The translations under genes were made by a program, and so were the position numbers. DNA of 18,038 bases from Podochytrium sp. JEL0797 (lineage: Eukaryota > Chytridiomycota > Chytridiomycetes > Chytridiales > Chytriomycetaceae), in assembly GCA_027596195.1 (NCBI GenBank), contig JADGJG010000496.1:1-18038 (forward strand). Direction: 5' to 3'. The first letter of the stretch is position 1. Every line of letters starts with the position of its first letter. Below, piece after piece: positions 1 through 9,900 of the stretch. Below the pieces are notes generated by a model that was given only the letters and a program-made list of their open reading frames with translations, was not told the origin of the DNA and made no database searches.

Positions 1-821
1 CTGGGAGATGGTTGCTAACAGCTGATTCCCACAAGTAGAAGACCTCCATCTCTCCGTGCACGGAATCTTGTCACCGTGCTTGTCCAGTTTGAACTCCAAC
101 GACGCATCCGTCACGAACTCGTCCACTGGCCGAGTTTTCCATTGCAAGTACATTGCAATACTCGTGGGGTTGATGGATGGAACAACCTCGTTGAACGTGT
201 ATGACTCCAAGATGAGGCACGACTCAAAATCTTGAATCAGCACAAGGAAGTAGAGGAGGCCGCGAGTCTGGGACCCATACTGTTTCGTGTTTTTGAGTTG
301 AGGGGAAAGGTGCGGCACGCTCTCTTTGTCAACAGTGAGCCTCATATCGGCCTTGAGTTTGCTGATGGCTGTTTGTGCAGAATAGAAATTAGGCAAACAA
401 TAAACAAACAAATAAACAAACACTTCCTGACAAATAAACGCAACTAACCGTTAATGAGATCTGTTTCCATCTCACGATTCATGAGGTGGACAGCGTTGTT
501 GGGCACCTGGCGCTTGCGGTACATTGGCGCAACTGCAATGGTGGGTGCTGTGGCCGCGGCTTTGGCTGCTTTCGTCCGGTTCGAGGAGTCGTACTTGCGC
601 GTCTTTTTATGCTGCTCCGGTTTGGGAGGTATGACTGGGCCTTTGTCCTCAGAATTATTGACCATAGGGAGCATGCCATCCTTGTCCGAGTCGCTGTTGG
701 ACACCTCGGCCCTCGTGGCAGCGGCAATGGCAGCTGGTGCAGCAGGTGTCGCAGGTATAGCGGGTGCAGTGGGTGCATTGGCAGCAACTTGTGTGGGTGG
801 TGGTGGTGCTGTAGAGCTCAT
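1..821 (-). CDS. 5' part of a two-exon gene; possible Crypton-like tyrosine recombinase N-terminal region
   Basis: Predicted exons are 821..449 and 368..1, joined across an 80-nt intron (448..369; donor GTTAGT, acceptor AAACAG). The junction is phase 1 and stays in frame, giving 247 residues before the gene leaves the window, so the C terminus is not visible. The start is the ATG at 821, the first in this frame. Residues 1-110 are low complexity: Ala/Pro runs, an acidic NSDSDKDG patch and a basic KKTRKYDSSNRTKAAK patch that could be nuclear-targeting. From about residue 120 the protein looks folded, with an NTKQYGSQT segment, then SIAMYLQWKTRP, KHGDKIPCTERW and NQLLATIS. That order (SxAxYxxWKT, then GxxIPCTxxW, then NQxLxxxS) recalls the N-terminal helical domain of Crypton-type recombinase proteins known from chytrids and other eukaryotes. 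The catalytic R..HxxR..Y part would lie outside the window, so the function is unproved. The exon structure is fairly secure; the family is a weak guess. Confidence 0.55.
393..423. repeat. AAAC/AATAAAC low-complexity tract inside the intron of the left gene
   Basis: The plus strand repeats CAAACAATAAACAAACAAAT-like units. On the coding (minus) strand this is a TTTG/TTTA-rich run about 20-50 nt upstream of the AAACAG acceptor, where it can serve as a loose polypyrimidine tract. Confidence 0.6.
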
Positions 822-876
822 GGGCGTGGTGGGCGCGCAGTGCTTCGAGGTGGCCGAGGAAAATTTTTTGTCCCTG

Positions 877-935
877 GAAAGCGAAATGGAAAGCGGGTTA
901 GAAAGCGATTTTTGGTAATTATAGGATGGAAAGCG
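877..935 (-). promoter_or_regulatory. Cluster of four CGCTTTC heptamers upstream of the left gene
   Basis: GAAAGCG on the plus strand (CGCTTTC on the minus strand) occurs at 877-883, 889-895, 901-907 and 929-935. The first three are spaced exactly 12 nt apart; the fourth follows 28 nt later. The cluster lies 56-114 nt upstream of the ATG at 821, where a promoter or 5' UTR of that gene is expected. Regular spacing suggests a transcription-factor site array, but no factor can be named from sequence. It could also be a short degenerate tandem repeat. Confidence 0.4.
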
Positions 936-945
936 GCGGTATAAT

Positions 946-968
946 AGCCACTAGACGATCTAGGATGT
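946..968. repeat. 23-bp direct repeat, copy 1, with perfect palindromic core CTAGA-CGA-TCTAG
   Basis: This copy matches 1894-1916 in 22 of 23 positions, in the same orientation. Its core at 951-963 is a perfect 5-bp inverted repeat around a 3-nt centre (CTAGA, CGA, TCTAG). Similarity stops sharply at both ends. It lies about 125 nt upstream of the left gene's ATG. Confidence 0.7.
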
Positions 969-986
969 ATTTTCGTGATCGATAAA

Positions 987-1796
987 TTAAATTTGTAGAC
1001 GGGAATTAATCCTGCTGAAGTGCACATGGCAGCCCCAATCAATCACAGGATCAAGTGCATTAGGTGCACCGGCAGTCCCTGGTATGGGCAATGGTGGTGG
1101 TGGTGCTGCCTTGTGCAGGACCCCGGTTCCTGCGAGAAGGTCTCGAAATTTCTCCAACTTACTGTATTTAAAAGCTATAGATATAGTCGAAAGCTTGCCC
1201 ATTCCCATTCTACTCCTTGCGTTTCCCCATTTCCCCCCACCCTCAAAAGGCAAAACATGTCCAACCATCAAATCCATTATTGGCGTAGAATTGGATACTG
1301 GTGTAGAATTAGACCAAATCTTACGGAGAAATAAACTAATACGTAAAATAATAAACTGCAAAAGGATGGAAGAGAGGGAAGCTGGTCCGGGGATGACAAT
1401 TCCGGGGAGTGAGGCCCTTGGAAACATCAAATATGATGTGGAGGTGGCGGGCGATTTCGAAAACTTTGACAGTCGCGTGGGTGCTTGTTCACGTTGCGTG
1501 GCAAAGTTCCTGAGGGTGGTTGAGGCTCTCGGAAGGGTGACCGTCGCGGTTCTTGTTGGTGATGTTTCGAAATTGTCAGAAGGTGGTCTTTGCGATTTAT
1601 GTTTGAAGAGAAGACGCGGGACGCCGGCGTGATCAAGGAGATCATTGACGAACGAGAGGTCAGTGTTTTTGACAGCTACTTGTGGAGCAGAGTAGAAGTT
1701 CGGTGAAAAAACTAGGTGCTGCTGCCCGCCGGGTGGGTTTGCAAAATCAAAATCAAAAGAAAGCTGAGGCACTTTTCTATAACCACACTTAGACAA
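987..1796 (-). pseudogene. Long open frame of unknown status between the two direct repeats
   Basis: The frame is open for 269 codons but no ATG lies near its upstream end; the first codon of the stretch is TTG. It could be an internal exon (a T-rich run ending GAGAAG lies just upstream), a decayed coding sequence, or chance. The first half is Ser/Thr/Pro/Arg-rich. The middle reads as hydrophobic or low complexity. The last part has an Ala/Pro run (HKAAPPPPLPIPGTAGAP) loosely like the Ala/Pro-rich start of the neighbouring gene. A 182-codon frame on the opposite strand overlaps it, which weakens the case for either. I recognise no family. Confidence 0.2.
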
Positions 1797-1841
1797 TTGG
1801 CCTTCTCAAAAAAAAGCGGCTTTCTACGATAGGCCTAACCA

Positions 1842-1862
1842 GACGGGGTTTTGAGCCCCGGT
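1842..1862. other. Hairpin with a tRNA T-arm-like, B-box-like sequence
   Basis: CGGGG (1844-1848) pairs with CCCCG (1856-1860) around a 7-nt loop, the geometry of a tRNA T arm. Read on the minus strand it gives GGCTCAAAACC, one mismatch from the pol III B-box consensus GGTTCRANNCC. No matching A box, anticodon arm or acceptor stem was found around it, so it is not a tRNA gene. It may be a tRNA-derived remnant or chance. Confidence 0.25.
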
Positions 1863-1893
1863 CGCCAGCAGGAACCAACTAAAACAAATAGCC

Positions 1894-1916
1894 AGCCACT
1901 AGACGATTTAGGATGT
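1894..1916. repeat. 23-bp direct repeat, copy 2
   Basis: This is the second copy of the repeat at 946-968, same orientation, one mismatch. The mismatch changes the right half of the core from TCTAG to TTTAG, so the palindrome is imperfect here. The two copies enclose 925 bp. Confidence 0.7.
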
Positions 1917-1997
1917 GTTGTGTTAGGTTTATTTCTGCTTATATTCGCGACTCCTCCTGGTCGAAGCGGCCGATATCGCCACTGCCCAGGCAACAGA

Positions 1998-2019
1998 AGT
2001 GAATGGACTGTCATTCACT
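1998..2019. repeat. Perfect 8-bp inverted repeat with 6-nt loop
   Basis: AGTGAATG (1998-2005) and CATTCACT (2012-2019) are exact reverse complements around GACTGT. No T-run follows on either side, so it is not a simple terminator. Its role is unknown. Confidence 0.6.
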
Positions 2020-2115
2020 GAGGAGATCCATCAAAAAAATTGTTTGCAAAGTGTTCAAACTTCACGTTTTTAGAAAATAATTTAGTAAAACGATGATTAT
2101 CAAAAAAAAGCATTA

Positions 2116-2141
2116 ACGATCAGCAGTCACGATCAACAGTC
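2116..2141. repeat. 13-bp tandem duplication
   Basis: ACGATCAGCAGTC (2116-2128) is followed directly by ACGATCAACAGTC (2129-2141), with 12 of 13 positions identical. It lies about 40 bp past the tRNA terminator in the direction of tRNA transcription. It looks like a slippage or repair duplication. Confidence 0.7.
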
Positions 2142-2182
2142 AATCGAACAGGCTTCCATCACCGCAATCACCAAAACTAATG

Positions 2183-2186
2183 AAAA
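2183..2186 (-). terminator. RNA polymerase III terminator of tRNA-Leu
   Basis: Four consecutive T on the minus strand begin 5 nt after the last base of the tRNA, the usual minimal pol III stop signal. Confidence 0.7.
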
Positions 2187-2190
2187 GATT

Positions 2191-2271
2191 GAGCAGAGTG
2201 GGATTCGAACCCACGCCCACGAATGGATCACGGCCTTAACGTGACGCCTTAGACCGCTCGGCCATCTGCCC
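2191..2271 (-). tRNA. tRNA-Leu (anticodon AAG)
   Basis: The 81-nt gene folds as a class II tRNA. The acceptor stem GGGCAGA pairs with TCTGCTC (one G-U). The D arm carries the A box TGGCCGAGCGG. The anticodon stem TCACG/CGTGA holds loop TTAAGGC, giving anticodon AAG (plus-strand 2235-2237), which reads CUU leucine codons and, after conversion of A34 to inosine, CUC and probably CUA. A long variable arm follows, as expected for leucine, then T arm GTGGG-TTCGAAT-CCCAC with a consensus B box. No intron and no encoded CCA, typical of a nuclear gene. It lies downstream of the dynein gene on the same strand, with its own promoter and T-run stop. Confidence 0.97.
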
Positions 2272-2464
2272 ATGAAATCAATATTTTAGAAAAGCGCATA
2301 CAGCAAAAATGGATCAATTAACACAACAGTCTTCTAACTCGGGGGACGGAAATCAGCCCCGCAGGCAGCATCACTACACTCCGCGAAGTGATTTAATTTT
2401 TTAAATAAACTTTATTCGGGAAAAACAAGAAATACAGAATACGCCCCCAAATCCCAGATCTTAT
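2272..2464 (-). other. 3' UTR of the dynein gene and spacer before the tRNA
   Basis: This 193-bp AT-rich stretch follows the dynein stop codon. It contains the poly(A) signal listed separately and no other recognisable element apart from a GC-rich patch near 2340-2365. Confidence 0.6.
2411..2416 (-). promoter_or_regulatory. Poly(A) signal AATAAA for the dynein gene
   Basis: AATAAA on the minus strand lies about 50 nt past the TGA stop at 2467-2465, a normal distance for a short fungal-type 3' UTR. It is part of the near-palindrome AATAAAGTTTATT. Confidence 0.55.
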
Positions 2465-3979
2465 TCACTCATTCAATTGACACTATGATTTAGAATTTCA
2501 ATGAGAACACGATTCGATACCAGAAACGAAGAATACAAACCAGCAAAGCAACTCCTTTCGAGATCCAATAATCCTGAGGCTTGTCCGTTGGAATGTTGAC
2601 TGGAACAATAAAGTTGCTTGACTGCCCAGTGGTCGTCAAGACACCCGCGCGGGCAGAAGTCTTGTAAAGAGGGCAGACATAAATTCCAGTCTCGCGTTGT
2701 GACACTTGTGTTGGAATGAAACGCAGCAATGGCATGCTCTGTGTTGATATAATTAGATTCTGACAAGAAATTAACGAAATAGACTCACCGAAAACATTTC
2801 CATCGGGTGCGAATCTTGTAACATCATTCGTTCGCGATCCCACCTAGCCCCTTCAATGAACAACCCGCGGATCAACACACCATCTTCATCCGGGTACAGT
2901 TGCTCAGATGTGTTGCCATTCGTTTCGCTTTTCATGAGACTGGCACCTGGCTTCATTTTTGCGGCCAAAGCAGAGACGTCATTACGGATCCGTTCATCCC
3001 CATCATCGTATTCCGACACTTTGTAAGCAAATAACAGGCTGTCAATCGGCACGTTATACTTTCTCGCCATGTTCTGCAACACGCCTGTCAAAAAGCCTTG
3101 AGGGAAGAAGAACCCTGGCAACCAGAAGCAAGGAGGCTGTCCCACATCAATCCAAGCTTGCAATTCATAAATTCGAAGATGCAAATCCTTTACCCACGCA
3201 GCTAGTGGTTTGAGCGAAGGATAAGCTGCCGCTGCCCACGCTTTGGGTACTTCGTTATTCAGCAAGCTTGTGTACACCAAGTCCAATTCGGCGCTCATAA
3301 CCACAAGCCCTTTAACTGCCTTGATTAAGTTGCTTAGACTACTGCTGACAACTTTCAACAGCTTGTTGAATCGTGCCGACTCTTGCATCAGCACTGTGCT
3401 CAACGAGTTGATCATTCGCCCGTCGCTGCCCTTGGCAAACAAGTCCGTTCCAGATCCCGTCTCTGGCGCGTCAGCGATCGCAAAGAGGTCGATATATAAC
3501 TGATCTGGGAGGCCATCAAGAATGGTAGTCGCAACATCCATAACAACCTCTTCAGACGACTTCCCCGTTCCGCCACTCGCCAGTCGCGGTTGTACATCCA
3601 AAATAGTTCGCACAACTCTCCTTGATTCTTGAAGTTGATAACTGATATTTGCGTTTTCGTGCATTCCAAACACCGAGGGCTCTTCGGAAAATGGCAATGA
3701 GTCGATATAACTCTTGAAGGATGACAGCTCTCCATTTGGCGCGTAATATATCCGTGATGGAGAGAAAGTATAACCTTCTGTAAGGATTTGAGGAGAGTAG
3801 TACTTGGACAGAATGGAGCGAACAGTTCGCCGATCCCAGTCGTCTGTAACTCGGCCACCGAACGTTATTTCTCCTGTCAAGTACAGAAGTGCATCCCATG
3901 GAATGCTTCGATTCTCGTTCAGCAGGTTCTTGAGCATTGTGATGGATACTTCCAGATCGCTGTTGCTCCAATCATACGA
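2465..3979 (-). other. Dynein C-terminal domain (exons 25-27)
   Basis: Blocks seen in order are [39 protein letters not shown] followed by [76 protein letters not shown] and [10 protein letters not shown]. Exon 27 is only 18 nt (2482..2465) and adds CQLNE and the stop, restoring the invariant ALLCQL ending. Without that last splice the protein would end in an unrelated VCILRFWYR tail. Confidence 0.92.
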
Positions 3980-6900
3980 TATATTCCAGCCAAGTGGACC
4001 GAATTTTTCTGTGTGCACAGAAAAATTAAGATAAAATAAGATAAAATCAAAACAAGACGTACTTCTCTCTTGAATAATGGCATTGAAGAAGCATACACCG
4101 AACAACAGCTTCTTGAACTTCACGCCTTGAGGTGGGTGAACATCAAACAAATCTCGCCCGACGTCAGCAAAACTGCGGGCCAAATTCGCACGAAGTCCTT
4201 TCGGAGGCTCGTTTGTAACTTTCACTCCATCTTGCAATACAGAGGACGGAAACACTTTTGATGGCATCGAAGACAGAAACAGTCGGAAATGGTTGTGAAT
4301 TTCCATGTCGGCAAACCCTTTGATTATCGTCTCTAGCCGGTTCATCCACGAGGCTGCCAAATGGCAGTTTTGAAGGAACAGCCAATCTCCTTTCGCGGTA
4401 GCCCGATTGATGAGTTCTTCGGCAATTGGTCCTTGTCCTTGGCCCAATGAGATCATGTGCAAGCGATCTTGCATGTTGAATTCCTTACTCGACGCCATTT
4501 TCATTAGCCCAGAAATAGGATCCGATCCAGACGACAAAATAAAAATCATGGGCAGTCTGGGCGTCGTGTCTTTGTAAACTTTGATCAAATCCAGAGGAGG
4601 AACGTCAATAAACTCATTGCCCAGATTCCTGGCAACAAACTGAATGATCGAAGGCACTAATTTCTCTTCTCTCAAAATTTTGACGAGCATGAGCCTGCGA
4701 AAGTCGGTCAACGCGTTCATGTTGTCTCCCGGAACGACTTCAGCGTAAGGATCCCCACACTCCATCATTTGATCCCACAAGGTGGGATATTCGTGAATGT
4801 GCTTTTGCACGAGCTCCATTTCCGGCACTGCAAGCGCCCAGTCACAAATATTATTCCAAATCAGGTCGGTGATGTATGCATTCGTAGGCCTTGGCGGGTT
4901 CTCTCCGTTCAATCGGTTGCTTCCACGAATAAAGAAGTTCCATTCGTTGTCCCCAATCGCGTCTCGTTGTCTCAAGATGGCGACGCAAATCATGAATGCG
5001 TAAATAAGTTTGTGAGCCTCAAAGAGACCTCGAGACACATTGCTGAAGATTAAATAGGTTGTGTTCTTGCAGAGGATTTTGATTCGGATTAGGAGATCCT
5101 CTGCCTTTTCACTCTCCATGATGATTTGCGTGAACAGGTTTTTGAAGTATTTGAGAGAGAATTGATACATTGGATCGAGTTCGGCGAGGTCGGCAATAAC
5201 AAAATACAGAACGGATCCTCGGATGGCAACAGGTCTGTACCGTTCTCTGGCCGTGTTGATTTCGATTTCGGTAACTTCGGCCAGAGCAACGCGCTCTTTA
5301 ATTGCTGCTGATGTAATCTTGGACTGATTCAGAGTATTGATGAGCTCCTCGTCGTCCAAAATATTACCCTGCGAGTTAAACAAAAGTCGCAGAATTTTTT
5401 CCTCAATGTCTTTCAGCTGCTTCTTGTCGTTCGAGATGCTGACAATGAGATTATTACGACTCTCTTCAAGCTCTGGTCGCTCAATTTTGACAACATCTGC
5501 TAGCAGCTGGCCCTCAAGCCCTTGCTTCGTAACAGTGAAGTTGATCAGGGTAATTTTGATGCAGACCTATTTTTAAGCGGAGAGTGGAATCAATTAACCC
5601 ATAAGGCACTAAATAAATAAATAGAGTTTCTCACCTCTGGAAGATAATGAGGGTTGGCCAGCTTTGTTGTGATGAAAAGTTTGAAGTTTCGATCGTATTC
5701 AACAGTAGAATCGCCAAGCTTCATCAACAGCCTTCCTCCCTGTCTAATTGTCTGCTTCAAGAGCAGCGGCTCGATCGCTGGATCCAATTGCTCCCCGACA
5801 TCTTCAAGAAGAACAGACTGTCCGGTTCGAACAGCATTTTCCAACGAGCGCAAGAACTTTCCATCAGTCTGCTTGATAACCTTCAAATTCGAGCTTTCCA
5901 TTGATCTAATCCAACGATTTGCCTGTCCTTGTGGGTCAATCATCAATGGCCAGCGTCTCCCTCGCGTCACGAGAATTCCGTTTTCGGTGGAAAGTTGGTC
6001 CGCAGGAAGCCCCTGAATATTCCAATCTCTCACGACTGCAGGATCAGCCAAATGGTCCAAAATGTTGGCACTCTCGCTGAAATGACAGGAATGTTAGAAG
6101 AAATCTCATGGGCACTTTCAAAAACTCTCACCTGACTGGGATGCCGATCTCTTGACATTTTCTTATCCAAAGAACAGTCAGATCTTGACGATAGTTTGAA
6201 GTAAAAGCCCCATAGTATGCAACTGATGCCGCGCTTAAAAACATGTTCCCAACTAACGCGTCAATTTGAGTAGACAATGCTTCAACGGACTCTCCCCAAC
6301 GAATTTGCTCGTCGGCTAATGCAAGGGTTAATTTGCTTGCAGATTGCAACCTCCTCGTCGTTTCGTCCATTTTTTCTGATAGCACGCGTTTGCTCTTGAT
6401 GGAGTATTCGTACGTTTCCTTGAGTTTGGTAAGTTTGTCTTCCACCTCTTGCAAAGCCGCTGTTTTTTCGGCCAAAGCGGCCATTGTGGCTTCCAAAGTC
6501 CGCTGGGCTTCCTCCAAGCGTTTCTTTTTCGGCGCAACTTCCTTGAAGACACGAGAGTAGATATCCATTGCAATGACCCACATGCACATTGATTTACACG
6601 CCCTGCTGACCTGTTTGAATTATTTTCGGTTAACTGAGTTTGAATCAAGGTTCTCGCCAACCTTTTCGACAGATTCAGGATTAAACAAGGGTGTTTCAAT
6701 GTATTTTCGCAGCTTTTTGCTGATGGATTCAGGAATGTTATCCTTGTCGTATTCGGCCTGAAGGTTGGTGTTAGCTGATCGCCAAGAGGAAAATAACTGC
6801 ACCAACCATTTTCCTCATGAGTTGAGGATCCGACAGAAGTTTTTTACTCGTATCCCAATCTGGTTTAACTTTGAAGAGAATACATATGGCTTCCAGCACC

Positions 6901-9900
6901 AGCAGTACAAGGTCGGGAGGCTTGGAAAATACCTTTAGTTCAGCAATGTCTTTCTTTTCAAGCGAGTCCAGCGCTTTGTAAGCGGCATTGAGGGCTGGCA
7001 ACGCTTCATCCAAGTCTTTCTGTGCTTCGGTTGCGATTGACTCGGTTGCGATCGCTTTGTCTCTCACAATTGCTTCTTCATCAGACACGACTTTCCGAAC
7101 CCCTGTTGAAAAAAAGTAACGTATTCAGCGATTTATAAAACGTTACGGGCGATAATGAAACTGCACCGTCAGCCAGCTCTTGATCCTTTGCGATTTTTAC
7201 CATCAAGGCTTCGACATCGATGGCCTTTTGCTTCAACTCTGGTCCAAGCTCCTCCAATTCGATTTGCATGTTGGCCACAAGAACATTCGTTTCAAGCAGC
7301 TTTTGCAATCCGTTACGCAGACGATCCCTTCCAGATCCCAACTCTTTGCGTTTTTCATGAAGCATCGCAGTGTAGAGATTAATCAACTCAAGATATGACG
7401 TAGGGGTGGTGTAATATCGCCTTCTCAATTCAGCGTAAAACCTCTGGGCCATTACCCCGACACTGGCATGAATCTCGACACACATGTTTGAGATTTTCTC
7501 ACGCATTTCATCGGACCCGAGGTCTACAAATTCTAAGAATCTTCGAGACACCGAGAGCAGCGCATCCCTGGGCCATTCATCGAACCAATCTATGGTAGAA
7601 CAATTGACGAGCGAGGGGAACATCCGGCACCGATTTCGGAATGCGTCGCCAACCGGGCTTGTAGCCAGTACAATATGCAGATTGTCGCGAACACGATTGA
7701 TGAAAAATTGGTACACAGAATCGCGGTCTTCTGGAAGCCCCGCTTCTCGAGCAACGGACCGCAAATCACCGAGAATCTTCTCTCTTTCGTCAATTTCAAA
7801 AAGATTGGGAACTAAAAAAGACTTTTAGAAAACGTGTTAGGATTCAGGTGGGTTCCGTACCTTCTCCTGAGTTGAGAATGCTGTTGATGTCCTCGAGAAA
7901 CGTTTCTTTTTTGATTTGCGTATCTGACATGAGAAAAACGGTATTTTTCCCTTCAACTCCAGCGCTTCGGTAAAGCTTTTTGATGTCTTCGCGCCATTCG
8001 AACGTATCATAAGTCCTAGTCAATTCGATCTGAATGCACGCGAAATCGGAAATATGACACGCTAGTCGTGTGAGGGATTGCTTTCCACATCCACCGACAC
8101 CAACGAGAAGGGCATTTCCTCGCGGTTGTCGAATGATTCGAGAAATTCTGGAAACGTGTTGTCGAGCGTCGCTGAAGAAAATCAGCCGGACGTCTTTGCT
8201 GGCGGTCACATTCCATTCTTCCAAATATTCTTCTAGCAGAACAGTCATCACTTTCATGTCTGTGAATTCCACGTACTGCCGCTCATTTTGAGGCACCCCG
8301 CGCTTCAAGAAGTCACCAAAAATGATGGGCTTTTCTACTAGAATAGAGGATGGAAGATTTACGCCAAAATTGCGATCCACAAGCTCGGAAACGAGTTTAA
8401 AGTAGAACAGGCGGTCCGGCTCATCAATAAGACGATCGTGGAAGATGCGTGATGATTCGTGAATGAAAGCTTTGGCGATGTCGGCGCGAGTGACGATATT
8501 TGCTGGTTGTAACTGCAGAATTCCCTGTACCACTTTGGATAAATCGCGCAAGTTGAACGTGTAATGCGATTTTTGTGGCGTGGGCAATAGTTGTGTGCAC
8601 ATGCTGTGGTAGATTTCTATGGCGGAGTTGACAATCGCATCCGTACAACGCACCTCGTTGGCAAAAGGTTTGAGAAACCCTTCAACAATTGATTTGAAAA
8701 TCTTGCCCAAGGACATCTCACTCGGTGCAGCAATGTTGAACATATTGAAGTGCCGCAAAAAGCGTGGCGTCACGTTGTTACGACCTCCACCGGGAGGTGC
8801 GCAACAGGCGACAATCTCAATATCCTGGACCGCTTTCCAAACCAGCTTTTCACGGTCGTAAAATCCTCCAAAATCGATATACTGGCGCAACAGTTCGATG
8901 GGTGGTTGGGAGCCATAGGTATCAAGCTGTACGAATATTGAAAGTTAAATATATATCGCTCAAATAACAGCTTCCACAAACCTTTGGCATGTTCAAATCA
9001 TCCACAAACAAGACAATTTTGTTAAAACCGCTGGGAGCACCATTGTACTTTCGTTTTTTCTCCAATTTGAGCTCCATTATCTGCTGTGTTTGCTCACTGC
9101 TCGTTTGCGCACTAAAATTGAGAGGAATCGGAATGAACTTCTTTGGCTTGCAAATGCGATTAAGCAGATCTTGGACAATCACAGATTTTCCAACACCCGT
9201 CATTCCAGTAAAGAGCGACCGAAAGCCGTTTGTTAGGAGGGCCTCCAGCAAATAGGCATATTTTATGGTATCTGGGGTCGGAACAATCATTTGGAAGTAC
9301 GGAATATCCCTCGAATAAGTGAAAGACGGCACAATATCTTCCCAAACACCGAAGCATTTTTTCTAAGGGTTTCCAATCGTATTTAGCGACGAGATGATGT
9401 GGGTCCCAACTAAACAAACCTTGAGGTCGACGTAATGGGCAAAAATGAGGTTCGAAGAAGGCATCGTGAACTCTTGGATTGGTGAGTTGTCAAGCATGTC
9501 GCGAAAGAATGTGTCGAATCGTTCCTGATTTCCGTCCGCCAAGTTTCCGCCAATGCTCCACGCGTAACAGAACACAAAAATATGATTGAGGACACTCTTC
9601 AAATCCTGGACTTCACTCGAGAAATCAATTTCGGATTGTTTTCCGATAAAGGTCGCTAGTAGATTGCAAAGCGACACAACCAAGTTGATATTGACTGATG
9701 GAACAAACTCGGTGCAATTCTTGCGGATAAAGCGAAGACCCTTTTCGACGTATCCGTGGAATAATGACTTGAGGTATTCTCTTGCGTCTTCCTGCACATA
9801 TTCTGGCAACTTTCTGATCCAAGAATTTACGTACGGCCACCAACCAAGTGCCAATGGATCCATATAAACCATTCCACACCGAGAAACTGTAGCAGGACTT

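Larger units (their letters stand above)
1797..2182. other. Intergenic stretch between the left locus and the tRNA gene
   Basis: I see no credible gene here. Besides the elements listed separately (T-arm-like hairpin, second 23-bp repeat, 8-bp-stem hairpin, 13-bp tandem duplication) it holds two runs of A (1808-1815 and 2102-2108) and a GC-rich patch around 1970-1990 with GCGGCCG and the palindrome CGATATCG. Confidence 0.5.

Noticed and set aside
454..918. Plus-strand open frame of 154 codons over the left gene
   Set aside because: It mirrors the Ala/Pro-rich exon of the minus-strand gene. The minus-strand frame has a correct donor and acceptor and continues in frame to the window edge.
1084..1632. 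Plus-strand 182-codon frame
   Set aside because: It overlaps the minus-strand frame at 987-1796. It shows no domain, and I saw no evidence favouring it over its complement.
946..1916. LTR retrotransposon or solo-LTR interpretation of the direct repeats
   Set aside because: The repeats are only 23 bp, without TG..CA ends, primer-binding site, polypurine tract or reverse transcriptase between them.
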